A stretch of DNA of 19,547 bases from the NCBI GenBank assembly GCA_902477915.1, contig CABSJA010000033.1, forward strand, positions 1-19,547, given 5' to 3'. Shown piece after piece: positions 1 through 7,583 of the stretch. The stretch is from an uncultured Veillonella sp. (GTDB taxonomy: Bacteria; Bacillota; Negativicutes; Veillonellales; Veillonellaceae). The first letter of the stretch is position 1; each line of letters begins with the position of its first letter. The translations under genes and the position numbers were made by a program. The notes under the pieces are model-generated. The model had not been told where the DNA came from, searched no databases, and saw only the letters and a program-made list of their open reading frames with translations.

Positions 1-1
1 C

Positions 2-178
2 GGTGCAACTGGTGCTGCTGCGCAACAACAAAAGATTATGACAATCTTTATGCCTTTATTCATTGGTTACATCTCCCTTAACTTCCCATCTGGCTTAGTT
101 ATTTACTGGATCGTATCCAATGTATTCCAATTTGTGCAACAACATTTCATTTACAAAAGCTTAGAAGCTAAGAAATAG
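2..178 (+). CDS. yidC: YidC membrane protein insertase, C-terminal end (partial)
   Basis: This is the last 58 codons of an open frame that enters from the left edge and stops with TAG at 176-178. The residues include MTIFMPLFIGYISLNFPSG followed by a hydrophobic stretch ending in a basic tail (YKSLEAKK). That matches the final transmembrane helices of YidC/Oxa1 insertases, which insert and fold inner-membrane proteins with or without SecYEG. The next gene is jag, eight bases downstream, and yidC-jag is a conserved pair near the origin in Gram-positive-type genomes. The N-terminal part lies outside the window, so signal peptide and length cannot be judged. Confidence 0.9.
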   Translation, partial: GATGAAAQQQKIMTIFMPLFIGYISLNFPSGLVIYWIVSNVFQFVQQHFIYKSLEAKK

Positions 179-186
179 GAGACACT

Positions 187-984
187 ATGGAATTTATCGA
201 TGTATCTGCTAAAACCATTGAAGATGCCATTGCCAAAGGCGTAGCTCAATTGGCTGCAGAAGGCCAAGAATTGGTAGAAACTAAAGTCTTGGAACAACCT
301 TCTAATGGCTTCTTGGGCATTGGTCGTAAACCAGCAGTTGTTCGCTTATTCTTCACATCTGTAGCTAAAACTGCTACTCAAGAAGAAGTAGCTCATGTAG
401 AAGAACAATCTGTAGCTGTTGCTTCCAAGCCGGTAGCAACAAGTGAAATAGAAGTACAAGATGCAGTAGTTGAAACTTCTGAAGGTGATGTTGTAGAAAA
501 ACCTTCTAAAAAGGAACTTTCAAAAGAAGACCAACAAGAAATTGCTGAAAAAGGTAAACAATTCCTCGATGATATGTTTACACAAATGGGCCTCACTGTG
601 GTTATCGAAAAAATGATGACTAAAGATAAGATTACATTCCAAGTACACGGCGAAGATTTAGGTATTTTGATCGGCAAACATGGTCAAACATTGGATGCTA
701 TTCAATACTTAACAAATCTCGTGGCTCACAAGGATGTATCTGGCCATTGCCATATCGTGGTAGATGTGGAAAATTATCGTTCTCGCCGAGAAGAAACATT
801 GGTGAATCTCGCGAAACGCTTGGCTTCTAAGGTGAAACGCAACCGTCAAAAGGTTTCCTTAGAACCGATGAATGCTTTTGAACGTAAAATCATTCACACT
901 GCCCTTCAAGGGGATAAAAACGTTGTTACTAACAGTGAAGGGGACGAACCGTTCCGTCACGTTGTGATTACGTACAAAAAATAA
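187..984 (+). CDS. jag: Jag/KhpB RNA-binding protein (Jag-N, KH and R3H domains)
   Basis: A 265-residue cytoplasmic RNA-binding protein. Residues 1-56 form the Jag-N domain, with the typical GFLGIGRKPA segment at 41-50. Residues about 60-120 are a low-complexity linker rich in E, V, A and S. A KH domain follows, with the GxxG loop GKHG at 163-166. The C-terminal R3H domain has its Arg-x3-His signature at R233 and H237. The family (Jag/KhpB/EloR) binds RNA and influences cell elongation in streptococci; its role here is inferred from homology. The ribosome-binding site (AGGAGA) overlaps the yidC stop codon, so the two genes are very likely co-transcribed and perhaps translationally coupled. 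A strong hairpin closes the unit just downstream. Confidence 0.95.
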   Translation: MEFIDVSAKTIEDAIAKGVAQLAAEGQELVETKVLEQPSNGFLGIGRKPAVVRLFFTSVAKTATQEEVAHVEEQSVAVASKPVATSEIEVQDAVVETSEGDVVEKPSKKELSKEDQQEIAEKGKQFLDDMFTQMGLTVVIEKMMTKDKITFQVHGEDLGILIGKHGQTLDAIQYLTNLVAHKDVSGHCHIVVDVENYRSRREETLVNLAKRLASKVKRNRQKVSLEPMNAFERKIIHTALQGDKNVVTNSEGDEPFRHVVITYKK

Positions 985-993
985 TATAGTGGT

Positions 994-1050
994 GCAGCTT
1001 TCAAGTGACTGAATTCTCGGTTGCTTGAGGGCTGCCCCCTTTATTCTTTA
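994..1050 (+). terminator. Rho-independent terminator after jag
   Basis: Arms 994-1012 and 1017-1035 pair over 19 consecutive positions (several G-U) around a four-base ATTC loop. They are followed by CCCC and then a T-rich run to about 1050. The position, directly after the jag stop, fits termination of the yidC-jag unit. The tail is less pure in T than in a textbook terminator. Confidence 0.75.
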
Positions 1051-1057
1051 GGTTATG

Positions 1058-1115
1058 GTGAAAGCTAACCTAAGTTAATCTTCGCATGCAAAGATTAGTT
1101 TAGTTTAACTTTCAC
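1058..1115. repeat. Large imperfect palindrome between jag and mnmE
   Basis: Arms of 25 bases (1058-1082 and 1091-1115) are complementary except for two mismatches and two G-T pairs, around the loop CGCATGCA. The outer ends are GTGAAAGCTAA and its partner TTAACTTTCAC, the motif that recurs in other intergenic regions of this window. It comes after the jag terminator and before the mnmE start. It could be a leader RNA structure, a two-site operator or a second terminator. There is no T-run directly after the right arm. Confidence 0.6.
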
Positions 1116-1170
1116 AGGCGAAGAACATATACAAAAGCAAATACTAGATAATCGAAATACGGAGATATGT

Positions 1171-2556
1171 ATGTATATAGATGATACAATAGCGGCCATT
1201 GCGACGCCGCCCGGCATCGGCGGGGTTGGTATTATTCGGGTCAGCGGCAAGGATAGTTTTCCTATTGTAAATAGCCTGTTCAAGAGCGCTGGCACCGTTC
1301 CTTTGATGGACCGCCAAAATAGAACGATTCAATATGGGACCATTGTAGACCCAGCAACGAACAAGACTATCGACGAGGTTCTTGTGTTATTAATGAAAGG
1401 CCCTCATTCTTACACCGCAGAAGACGTGGTAGAAATTCAGTGTCACGGCGGTATTGTGCCGGTTCGACAAATTTTAAAACTCCTCGTAAATCACGATGTG
1501 CGCATGGCTGAAGCCGGCGAATTTACGAAGCGTGCCTTTATGAACGGACGTATCGACCTCACCCAAGCAGAGGCGATCATTGATATTATTGAAGCGAAAA
1601 CAGAGGACTCCCTCTCTCTTGCTGTATCGCAGCTGGACGGCACAGTTTCGTCCTTTGTAAAAGATGTGCGTGAACAGCTCATCGCCATGATTGCTCATTT
1701 AGAGGTAACCATCGACTATCCAGAAGAGGATATTGAGGATGTAACGAGCCAAGAGGTTCGGGATCAGCTAGAGCCTATTTTGAAAGCTATGGATGAACTT
1801 TTATCCACAGCTAATACGGGTCGCCTCATTCGCGACGGTATTACGACGGTTATTGTAGGCCGTCCAAATGCAGGTAAATCGAGCCTTATGAACGCTCTCT
1901 TGCGCGAAAACCGCGCTATTGTAACGGATATTCCTGGTACGACGCGGGATAGTATTGAAGAATATATGACCGTAGAAGGCATTTCTCTGCGCCTCATCGA
2001 TACGGCAGGTATTCGGGATACTCAAGATACGGTAGAAGCCCTTGGTGTGGAGCGTGCTCGCGATTATATTAACAAAGCAGATATCGTGCTCTGCGTTATC
2101 GATGGGTCTACTCCATTAACCCCTGAAGAAATCGAAATTTTGACCTCTGTTAGCGGTTTGAACACCATTGTACTCCTTAATAAGTCCGATGTGGCACAAG
2201 TCGTTACAGACGAAAATATTAAAGAACACGGTACTTTTACAGCTATCGAACGCATTAGCGCTAAAGAAGGCGAAGGCTCTGCAGTTCTTTCCAAATGGGT
2301 GCAAGAACTCGTCTATGGCGGTCGCGTAAAACAAGACAACAGCGCCATGATCAGTAATGTGCGCCACATCAGCCTCATGGAACAAGCAAAGGCACAAGTC
2401 GAACAAGCCCTCTCCTCCATCGACATGGGCATGCCAGTAGACTTTATCGCTACCGACCTGCGCAGCGCCTGGGAACTACTAGGAGACATCACGGGCGACA
2501 CCATCCGTGAAAGCATGATCGACGAACTATTCAGTCGTTTTTGCCTTGGTAAGTGA
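1171..2556 (+). CDS. mnmE: MnmE, tRNA uridine-34 5-carboxymethylaminomethyl modification GTPase
   Basis: A 461-residue protein, the normal family length. With MnmG it installs the carboxymethylaminomethyl group on the wobble uridine of certain tRNAs, using methylene-THF and GTP. The N-terminal folate-binding domain (1-118) begins MYIDDTIAAIATPPGIGGVG. The helical region carries an inserted G domain with G1 GRPNAGKS at 230-237, G2 around TT 257-258, G3 DTAG at 277-280 and G4 NKSD at 337-340. The C-terminus has the catalytic cysteine motif FCLGK, with C458 four residues from the end. The start is chosen by GGAGA at 1161-1165; an ATG at 1167 is out of frame. mnmG follows after 50 bases. The coding sequence uses visibly more G/C-ending codons than the met and par genes. 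Confidence 0.97.
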   Translation: MYIDDTIAAIATPPGIGGVGIIRVSGKDSFPIVNSLFKSAGTVPLMDRQNRTIQYGTIVDPATNKTIDEVLVLLMKGPHSYTAEDVVEIQCHGGIVPVRQILKLLVNHDVRMAEAGEFTKRAFMNGRIDLTQAEAIIDIIEAKTEDSLSLAVSQLDGTVSSFVKDVREQLIAMIAHLEVTIDYPEEDIEDVTSQEVRDQLEPILKAMDELLSTANTGRLIRDGITTVIVGRPNAGKSSLMNALLRENRAIVTDIPGTTRDSIEEYMTVEGISLRLIDTAGIRDTQDTVEALGVERARDYINKADIVLCVIDGSTPLTPEEIEILTSVSGLNTIVLLNKSDVAQVVTDENIKEHGTFTAIERISAKEGEGSAVLSKWVQELVYGGRVKQDNSAMISNVRHISLMEQAKAQVEQALSSIDMGMPVDFIATDLRSAWELLGDITGDTIRESMIDELFSRFCLGK

Positions 2557-2606
2557 TTTAAACTTTCACAATAAGATAAGTAACAAATATAAGGAATTCA
2601 ATTGAT

Positions 2607-4478
2607 ATGTACACAGTAGATAATTATGATGTCATCGTCATCGGTGGTGGTCATGCTGGTTGTGAGGCGGCCCTCGCCGCTGCCCGCATGGGTCATCGCA
2701 CGTTGATGGCGACCATCAGTTTAGATAATATTGCGCTTATGCCATGTAATCCTGCCGTTGGCGGTCCCGGTAAAAGTCATCTTGTTTATGAGCTTGATGC
2801 CTTAGGCGGTCAAATGGGTATCAACGCGGATGCTACAGCTATTCAAATGCGTATGCTCAACATGGGTAAAGGCCCAGCAGTGCATTCTTTGCGCTGCCAA
2901 TCCGATAAAATTAAATACCAACATTTGATGAAACAAACCATTGAAAATACAGAGAACCTCAATGTTAAGCAAATCATGGTAACTGAGCTTAAGGTTGAGG
3001 ACGGCAGAGTAACGGGTATCGTTACAGAGCTTGGCGAATTCTATGGCGCTAAGGCTGTTATTCTTTGTACAGGTACCTATTTGAAAGGTAAAATCCTCAT
3101 CGGTGATATCGATTACGTAGGTGGTCCAAATGGTCAACGTGTAGCAGAACATTTCTCTCAATCCTTGCTAGATAATGGCATTGAATTGATGCGCTTTAAG
3201 ACTGGTACGCCAGCTCGTGTAGATAAACGCACGCTTAACCTTGAAAATATGGAGGTTCAAGAAGGCGATACACATCATCACTCTTTCTCTTTCATGGATG
3301 AATGGATTAATCGCAATGAAGACGTATGTTGGTTGACCTATACTAACAAAGAAACGCATGAAATTATTACGAGCAATATTCACCGTGCTCCAATGTACAG
3401 TGGTAAAATTGAAGGCGTAGGCCCTCGTTACTGCCCTTCCATCGAAGATAAAGTAGTGCGCTTTGCCGACAAAGAACGTCATCAATTATTCGTAGAACCA
3501 GAAGGTACTGGCACAAACGAAATGTACGTGCAAGGCATGAGTACGTCTCTTCCTATGGATGTACAATATGCGTTCTTGCGTACCATTCCTGGTCTTGAAA
3601 ATGTAGAAATTATGCGCCCTGCCTATGCTATCGAATACGATTGTTTGAACCCTACGCAATTGACGCCAGCGCTTCAAGTGAAACATATTGAAGGCCTTTA
3701 CTCTGCTGGTCAAGCGAATGGTACATCTGGTTATGAAGAAGCAGCTGCTCAAGGCTTAATGGCTGGTATTAACGCTGCTTTATGGCTTGAAGGTAAAGAA
3801 CCGTTTATCCTTGCTCGCTCCGAAGCCTATATCGGTGTTCTCATTGATGATCTCGTAACAAAAGGCACAAACGAACCGTACCGCATGATGACAAGCCGCA
3901 GCGAATATCGTCTATTGCTTCGTCAAGACAATGCAGATATGCGTCTTACTGAAAAAGGCCGTGAAATTGGTCTTGTAAAAGATGATCGTTGGGCTAAATT
4001 TACAGCTAAGAAAGCTGCTATCGAAGAAGCAATGAATATGTTGCGAAATACACCTGTTAATCCATCTAAGGAAACACAAGCCTTGCTTGAAAGTTTAGGC
4101 ACAGCACCGATTAGAACGGGCATTCACGCTTACGATTTGGTGAAACGTAACGAACTTTCCTATGCTATCGTAGCCGATGCATTTGGTTTGAAACGCTATA
4201 CACCTGATGTTGAAGAAGCTGTTGATATCTCCATTACGTACGAAGGCTATATCAAAAAACAAATGGACCAAGTCGATAAGGTTCGCAAATTAGAAGAAAA
4301 AATTCTTCCAAAAGAATGGGATTACACACAAATTAAGGGTATCTCCCTTGAAGCACAACAAAAGCTCAATAAAATACGCCCACACTCTATCGGCCAAGCA
4401 AGCCGTATCTCTGGCGTATCCCCGGCTGACGTGTCTGTTCTGTTGATTCAACTAGAACAATACAATAGAAGTAAATAA
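2607..4478 (+). CDS. mnmG: MnmG (GidA), tRNA uridine-34 modification FAD enzyme
   Basis: A 623-residue FAD/NADH-dependent partner of MnmE in cytoplasmic tRNA wobble-uridine modification. The N-terminal FAD fold shows GGGHAGCEAA at 13-22. The family signature starts at C47 (CNPAVGGPGKSH, then YELDALGG); the more usual form reads GG-x-x-K-G-H-L-V-x-E, so P and S at two positions are mild local variants. The conserved PRYCPSIEDK segment lies near residue 275, and GQANGTSGYEEAAAQG near 370 completes the FAD domain. The C-terminal helical domain ends with LLIQLEQYNRSK. AAGGA at 2591-2594 precedes ATG 2607. The short gap to mnmE and the shared function suggest one operon, ended by the hairpin at 4496-4530. 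Confidence 0.97.
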   Translation: MYTVDNYDVIVIGGGHAGCEAALAAARMGHRTLMATISLDNIALMPCNPAVGGPGKSHLVYELDALGGQMGINADATAIQMRMLNMGKGPAVHSLRCQSDKIKYQHLMKQTIENTENLNVKQIMVTELKVEDGRVTGIVTELGEFYGAKAVILCTGTYLKGKILIGDIDYVGGPNGQRVAEHFSQSLLDNGIELMRFKTGTPARVDKRTLNLENMEVQEGDTHHHSFSFMDEWINRNEDVCWLTYTNKETHEIITSNIHRAPMYSGKIEGVGPRYCPSIEDKVVRFADKERHQLFVEPEGTGTNEMYVQGMSTSLPMDVQYAFLRTIPGLENVEIMRPAYAIEYDCLNPTQLTPALQVKHIEGLYSAGQANGTSGYEEAAAQGLMAGINAALWLEGKEPFILARSEAYIGVLIDDLVTKGTNEPYRMMTSRSEYRLLLRQDNADMRLTEKGREIGLVKDDRWAKFTAKKAAIEEAMNMLRNTPVNPSKETQALLESLGTAPIRTGIHAYDLVKRNELSYAIVADAFGLKRYTPDVEEAVDISITYEGYIKKQMDQVDKVRKLEEKILPKEWDYTQIKGISLEAQQKLNKIRPHSIGQASRISGVSPADVSVLLIQLEQYNRSK

Positions 4479-4495
4479 TAGATGTGATTACATAC

Positions 4496-4530
4496 AAAAA
4501 GCTAGCTAATGTGATTTAGCTAGCTTTTTT
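4496..4530. terminator. Bidirectional terminator between mnmG and vapC
   Basis: Perfect 14-bp arms at 4496-4509 (AAAAAGCTAGCTAA) and 4516-4529 flank a six-base loop, with a T-run on each strand. It lies just after the mnmG stop on the plus strand and just after the vapC stop on the minus strand, so it can serve both convergent units. Confidence 0.9.
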
Positions 4531-4551
4531 AGTAACTATTTATAGTTTTAA

Positions 4552-4962
4552 TTAGCTTAATGGTTTAGACCAATCTTCAACTTCTAATTGCCTTACTCTT
4601 TCAAACTCTTTTGTATTATTAGTAACAATGGTAAGACCCTTTGACTTTGCGTGGCTTGCAATGAGCAGATCCATAGGACCAATAATTTTTCCTTGTGATT
4701 GTAAATCTGCTTTTATTTTTCCATATTCCTCAGCAGCGTGGCTGTCAAAATCAACAATTTGGATAGGCGATAATAAAAGTGTTAAAGCTAATCTATTTTT
4801 ATCTTTTGATTGGCTTTTTTCTACACCATGCATTAACTCAGCATATGTAATTGATGATATACATATATCTGAAGGACGATGCTTTAAAATTTTTTGTAGT
4901 ACAACTTCTGGCTCTTGCTTAATGGCATAAATACATATATTTGTATCTAACATATACTTCAT
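4552..4962 (-). CDS. vapC: VapC-family toxin, PIN-domain ribonuclease
   Basis: A 136-residue PIN-domain protein, the usual size of VapC toxins. These are Mg-dependent ribonucleases that cleave specific RNAs when the antitoxin is lost. The acidic active-site residues are visible: D6 in MLDTN, E42 in YAELMHG, D98 in GPMDLLIASHA, and an acidic residue near E119 after the TNN turn (114-116). The gene starts inside the antitoxin stop codon: the overlap is four bases (ATGA on the minus strand, 4959-4962), typical of translational coupling in toxin-antitoxin pairs. The RNA target cannot be deduced. The pair sits between mnmG and rsmG, usually near neighbours, and is AT-rich, which suggests acquisition. 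Confidence 0.93.
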   Translation of the reverse strand: MKYMLDTNICIYAIKQEPEVVLQKILKHRPSDICISSITYAELMHGVEKSQSKDKNRLALTLLLSPIQIVDFDSHAAEEYGKIKADLQSQGKIIGPMDLLIASHAKSKGLTIVTNNTKEFERVRQLEVEDWSKPLS

Positions 4963-5189
4963 AAGGCTTCACGCTCCTGATGATCGATATCTTCCCGTCC
5001 GTTACACATAAAATCATCTGTAAATAATGATAAACCAGCTACAAATCCTGCCCACTCATCATCTTTTGGCATAAGTAAAACTACATTTCCAATTTTGTTG
5101 ATGATTACTTCATCACCATTAAACCGAAATTCTTTTGGTAATCGTACAGCCTGGCTGCGGCCATTTTCGAATAGCTTTGCTGTGGTCAT
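4959..5189 (-). CDS. vapB: VapB-family antitoxin (AbrB/SpoVT DNA-binding fold)
   Basis: A 76-residue antitoxin. The N-terminal half (MTTAKLFENGRSQAVRLPKE, then FRF-G-DEVIINKIGNVVLLMP to residue 41) is the swapped-hairpin AbrB-type DNA-binding domain of VapB. The C-terminal part (WAGFVAGLSLFTDDFM) is the expected toxin-wrapping segment. The start is set at the ATG at 5187-5189 because a perfect AAGGAGGTG ribosome-binding site lies just upstream. A longer frame reaching 5297 has no such site and would pass through the promoter. VapB should neutralise VapC and, with it, repress the operon by binding the inverted repeat over the promoter. Confidence 0.9.
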   Translation of the reverse strand: MTTAKLFENGRSQAVRLPKEFRFNGDEVIINKIGNVVLLMPKDDEWAGFVAGLSLFTDDFMCNGREDIDHQEREAL

Positions 5190-5213
5190 ACATATCACCT
5201 CCTTGTTAATAAA

Positions 5214-5248
5214 AGTATATACCTTGATATATATTTTAACAAGGTATA
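5214..5248 (-). promoter_or_regulatory. vapBC promoter with overlapping inverted-repeat operator
   Basis: On the minus strand, -35 TTGTTA (5237-5242) and -10 TATACT (5214-5219) are separated by exactly 17 bases. An inverted repeat with 9-bp arms (TATACCTTG at 5218-5226, CAAGGTATA at 5240-5248) overlaps both promoter boxes. A palindrome covering the promoter is the usual arrangement for VapB(C) autorepression; binding itself is inferred. Confidence 0.75.
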
Positions 5249-5857
5249 ATTTTGTATACATATCATAATGGAATTTCTGTGTATATTTATAAAACACATA
5301 TTATTCTATGGTTAAAATATGTACACTAGAGAAATACATTAGATGTACATTCAGAATAGACAAAATAATCTGTAAGTGAAGAAAATTTCATGGTGATAAA
5401 TTAGAAATAAACTGTAAAATTTGGGTGCTGAAAAGATGGATGATGAAATTGTAAAAAGATGGACCGATTTCTCAATTAATTATCTTAAATGATAATATAG
5501 GTATAATATCTCTACCCTACCCTATTTTCTTCTGCGCAGGTCATATATTTTGATTTATAAATGAGAATAGATTGAGAATATGCTATAATATAAAGAAAAA
5601 TGACTTAAATATTTCGCTTATATGGTCATTTTATTAGTTTTTGTATATAAACTTATATAAAATTGATCAAATAAGCGGTAGAGCTTAAATTTTTGAGTTT
5701 TATAGCATTTGAAATTAGAAATACTATTTTATTATCTCATATATTGTTAATTACATAGATTTATTTATATGATGAGCTATATGACATGAGTTGTATTGAA
5801 TAATTGTGGATAGCTTTTACTTTTATATAAATATCGAATAATTCATTAGGAGTACTT
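5249..5857. other. AT-rich gene-free region between vapB and rsmG
   Basis: About 600 bases with no convincing gene. It holds an extended -10 sequence (TGCTATAAT, 5581-5589) followed at once by a hairpin with a T-rich tail (5597-5640), and a candidate rsmG promoter at 5804-5831. An 18-codon frame at 5436-5492 has no clear ribosome-binding site. The base composition matches vapBC rather than mnmG or rsmG, so part of it may have come with the toxin-antitoxin insertion. Confidence 0.6.
5804..5831 (+). promoter_or_regulatory. Candidate rsmG promoter
   Basis: TTGTGG (5804-5809) and TATAAA (5826-5831) are spaced by 16 bases, about 27 bases before ATG 5858. The -35 overlaps a near-match to a DnaA box (TGTGGATAG, 5805-5813, one mismatch). 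The region is AT-rich, so a chance match is possible. Confidence 0.45.
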
Positions 5858-6610
5858 ATGAAAGAAAAATACGATGTGCCTATCGCACCTGAGTCTGAAT
5901 TTGTTTCATACATGATGGAACAAATGAGCAACTTTGGTCTGCCCTGTACGGAAGAGCAAGCAAAGGACTTTTATGTGTATTACGCGCGCATGATTGAAAC
6001 AAATAAATACCTCAACCTTACGGGCATTACTGATATGAAAGAGGTTGTAGTTAAGCACATGATCGACTCCCTCTCCTGCTATGACTCAAATATTATTAAA
6101 TCAGGCATGTCTATTATCGATGTTGGCACTGGCGCTGGTTTCCCTGGCATTCCGTTGGCAATCTATGACCGTAGCCTTAAGATTACGCTCTTTGATTCTT
6201 TGAAAAAACGTCTTACCTTCCTTGAATCCGTTATGGATGAGCTAAAATTGACGAATTGTACGACCTTGCATGGCCGTGCAGAGGATCTTAGTCATCAAGA
6301 TTACCGTGAAAGCTTCGATATTGCGATGAGTCGTGCAGTAGCGCGTTTACCTATTCTTCTAGAATGGACTGTTCCATACGTAAAAGAAGGTGGCTATGTG
6401 GTGGCTTTAAAAGGTGCTATATATGAAGAAGAAGTGGCAGAATCCAATAAAGCACTCAGTATATTAAAAGCTAAGATTGAAGAAGTACGTACCGTTACTC
6501 TGCCAACCTTGGATGATAAACGAGCAATTTTGTACATCAAGAAAACAGGCAAAACACCGAAACAATATCCACGTAAACCAAAAGAAATTAAAGACAAACC
6601 GCTAGTGTAA
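5858..6610 (+). CDS. rsmG: RsmG (GidB), 16S rRNA 7-methylguanosine methyltransferase
   Basis: A 250-residue SAM-dependent methyltransferase that makes m7G near position 527 of 16S rRNA (E. coli numbering). Family motifs in order: NLTGI at 53-57, the SAM-binding glycine loop DVGTGAGFPG at 88-97, FDS-KK-R at 112-118, and SRAVA at 158-162. The basic C-terminal tail (KTGKTPKQYPRKPKEIKDKP) is typical. AGGAG at 5848-5852 sets the start at ATG 5858. It usually follows mnmG directly; here vapBC and AT-rich DNA separate them and it appears to have its own promoter. It ends at a terminator shared with convergent metF. Confidence 0.96.
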   Translation: MKEKYDVPIAPESEFVSYMMEQMSNFGLPCTEEQAKDFYVYYARMIETNKYLNLTGITDMKEVVVKHMIDSLSCYDSNIIKSGMSIIDVGTGAGFPGIPLAIYDRSLKITLFDSLKKRLTFLESVMDELKLTNCTTLHGRAEDLSHQDYRESFDIAMSRAVARLPILLEWTVPYVKEGGYVVALKGAIYEEEVAESNKALSILKAKIEEVRTVTLPTLDDKRAILYIKKTGKTPKQYPRKPKEIKDKPLV

Positions 6611-6635
6611 TATTTTATTGTTAATATAGTTGCTA

Positions 6636-6688
6636 AAAAGAACACCTTTCCCTACTCGCTATTGAGGCTGTGGGAAAGGTGTTCTTTT
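6636..6688. terminator. Bidirectional terminator between rsmG and metF
   Basis: Perfect 17-bp arms, AAAAGAACACCTTTCCC at 6636-6652 and its complement at 6672-6688, enclose a 19-base loop. The A-run and T-run at the ends allow it to work on both strands for the convergent rsmG (+) and metF (-). Confidence 0.92.
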
Positions 6689-6704
6689 ATAATTTCACAA
6701 TGAC

Positions 6705-7562
6705 TTATACATGGTCAATGATATGTAATGTTGTATCGATATCGTTTAAAGGCATAATGTGTACGCCTGCAGCGATTTTTTTGATTTGTTCTAATGTTTC
6801 GATAGCGATTTCTGTACCCGCTTCTTTACCGCCTTTTTCTACACGGTCTAGGATTTCTTGTGTAATATTGATCCCAGGAACTTTTTCATGTAAATATGTT
6901 GCCATTTTGAAGCTTTTAAGTGGAATTAAACCGAGCATAATAGGTACATCAAACTCAGACATTTTATCGATGTAGCGTTTTGCTTGCTCTAAATCGTAAA
7001 TTGGTTGTGTTTGCACGAAGTGCGCACCATTTTTAATTTTAGCTGCCAATTTTTGACGTTCAATTTCTAAGTCTGGCGCACCAGGATTGCCAGTAGCACC
7101 GATGTAGAAGTTTGTAGGCTCATCTAAATCATTACCTGCCAAGTCCTTACCAGCATTTAATGTTTTAGCGATATTGAGCAAGCCCATACAGTCTACTTCA
7201 AATACGGATTGTGCAAATGGGTGGTCCCCATTATCTGGTTTGTCACCAGTAAGGGTTAAGATGTTATTTACGCCAAGTGCTGCAGCGCCTAGTAATTCGG
7301 ATTGTAAGCCTATGATGTTACGATCGCGGCATGTAAGGTGGAAGATAGTTTCGATGTCTTTATTATGTTGTAACAAATAGGACAAGGAAATTGGGCTCAT
7401 ACGCATCTTGGACATAGGGCTGTCAGCGATGTTAATAGCATCTACTTTTCCTTTCAAACGGGCTGCTTGATCAAATACCTTTTGAGCAGAACTGCTCTTT
7501 GGTGGGTCTAATTCAACAGTGATGGTGAATTTCCCTTGTTGATGTTTCTCTCTTAATGTCAT
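6705..7562 (-). CDS. metF: MetF, 5,10-methylenetetrahydrofolate reductase
   Basis: A 285-residue FAD enzyme of the TIM-barrel MTHFR family that reduces methylene-THF to methyl-THF, the methyl donor for MetH just upstream. Family segments seen: the catalytic glutamate region FTITVELDPPKS (E17), HLTCRDRN at 75-82, LTGDKP at 104-109, and HFVQTQPIYD in the second half. Two adjacent ATG codons (7565 and 7562) are possible starts. I chose 7562 because it lies six bases after GAGG, while 7565 is only three away; the difference is one residue. The gene begins about 20 bases after the metH stop and is the last gene of the met operon, ending at the shared terminator. Confidence 0.94.
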   Translation of the reverse strand: MTLREKHQQGKFTITVELDPPKSSSAQKVFDQAARLKGKVDAINIADSPMSKMRMSPISLSYLLQHNKDIETIFHLTCRDRNIIGLQSELLGAAALGVNNILTLTGDKPDNGDHPFAQSVFEVDCMGLLNIAKTLNAGKDLAGNDLDEPTNFYIGATGNPGAPDLEIERQKLAAKIKNGAHFVQTQPIYDLEQAKRYIDKMSEFDVPIMLGLIPLKSFKMATYLHEKVPGINITQEILDRVEKGGKEAGTEIAIETLEQIKKIAAGVHIMPLNDIDTTLHIIDHV

Positions 7563-7583
7563 CATGTACCTCTTTATTACAAA

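Noticed and set aside
1801..1809. Perfect DnaA box (TTATCCACA) inside mnmE and a near-match at 5805-5813
   Set aside because: Single isolated matches 4 kb apart, the first within coding sequence; no cluster and no dnaA, so not evidence of the replication origin.
4552..5189. vapBC as part of a mobile element
   Set aside because: No transposase, insertion-sequence ends, integrase or flanking direct repeats were found; only composition and position suggest transfer.
5190..5297. Longer start of the VapB frame (112 residues)
   Set aside because: It would translate through the predicted promoter and operator, and the strong ribosome-binding site points to the internal ATG at 5189.
5436..5492. Eighteen-codon frame starting MDDEIVKRWTDF between vapB and rsmG
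   Set aside because: Too short and without a clear ribosome-binding site; could be a gene remnant, but there is not enough to call it.
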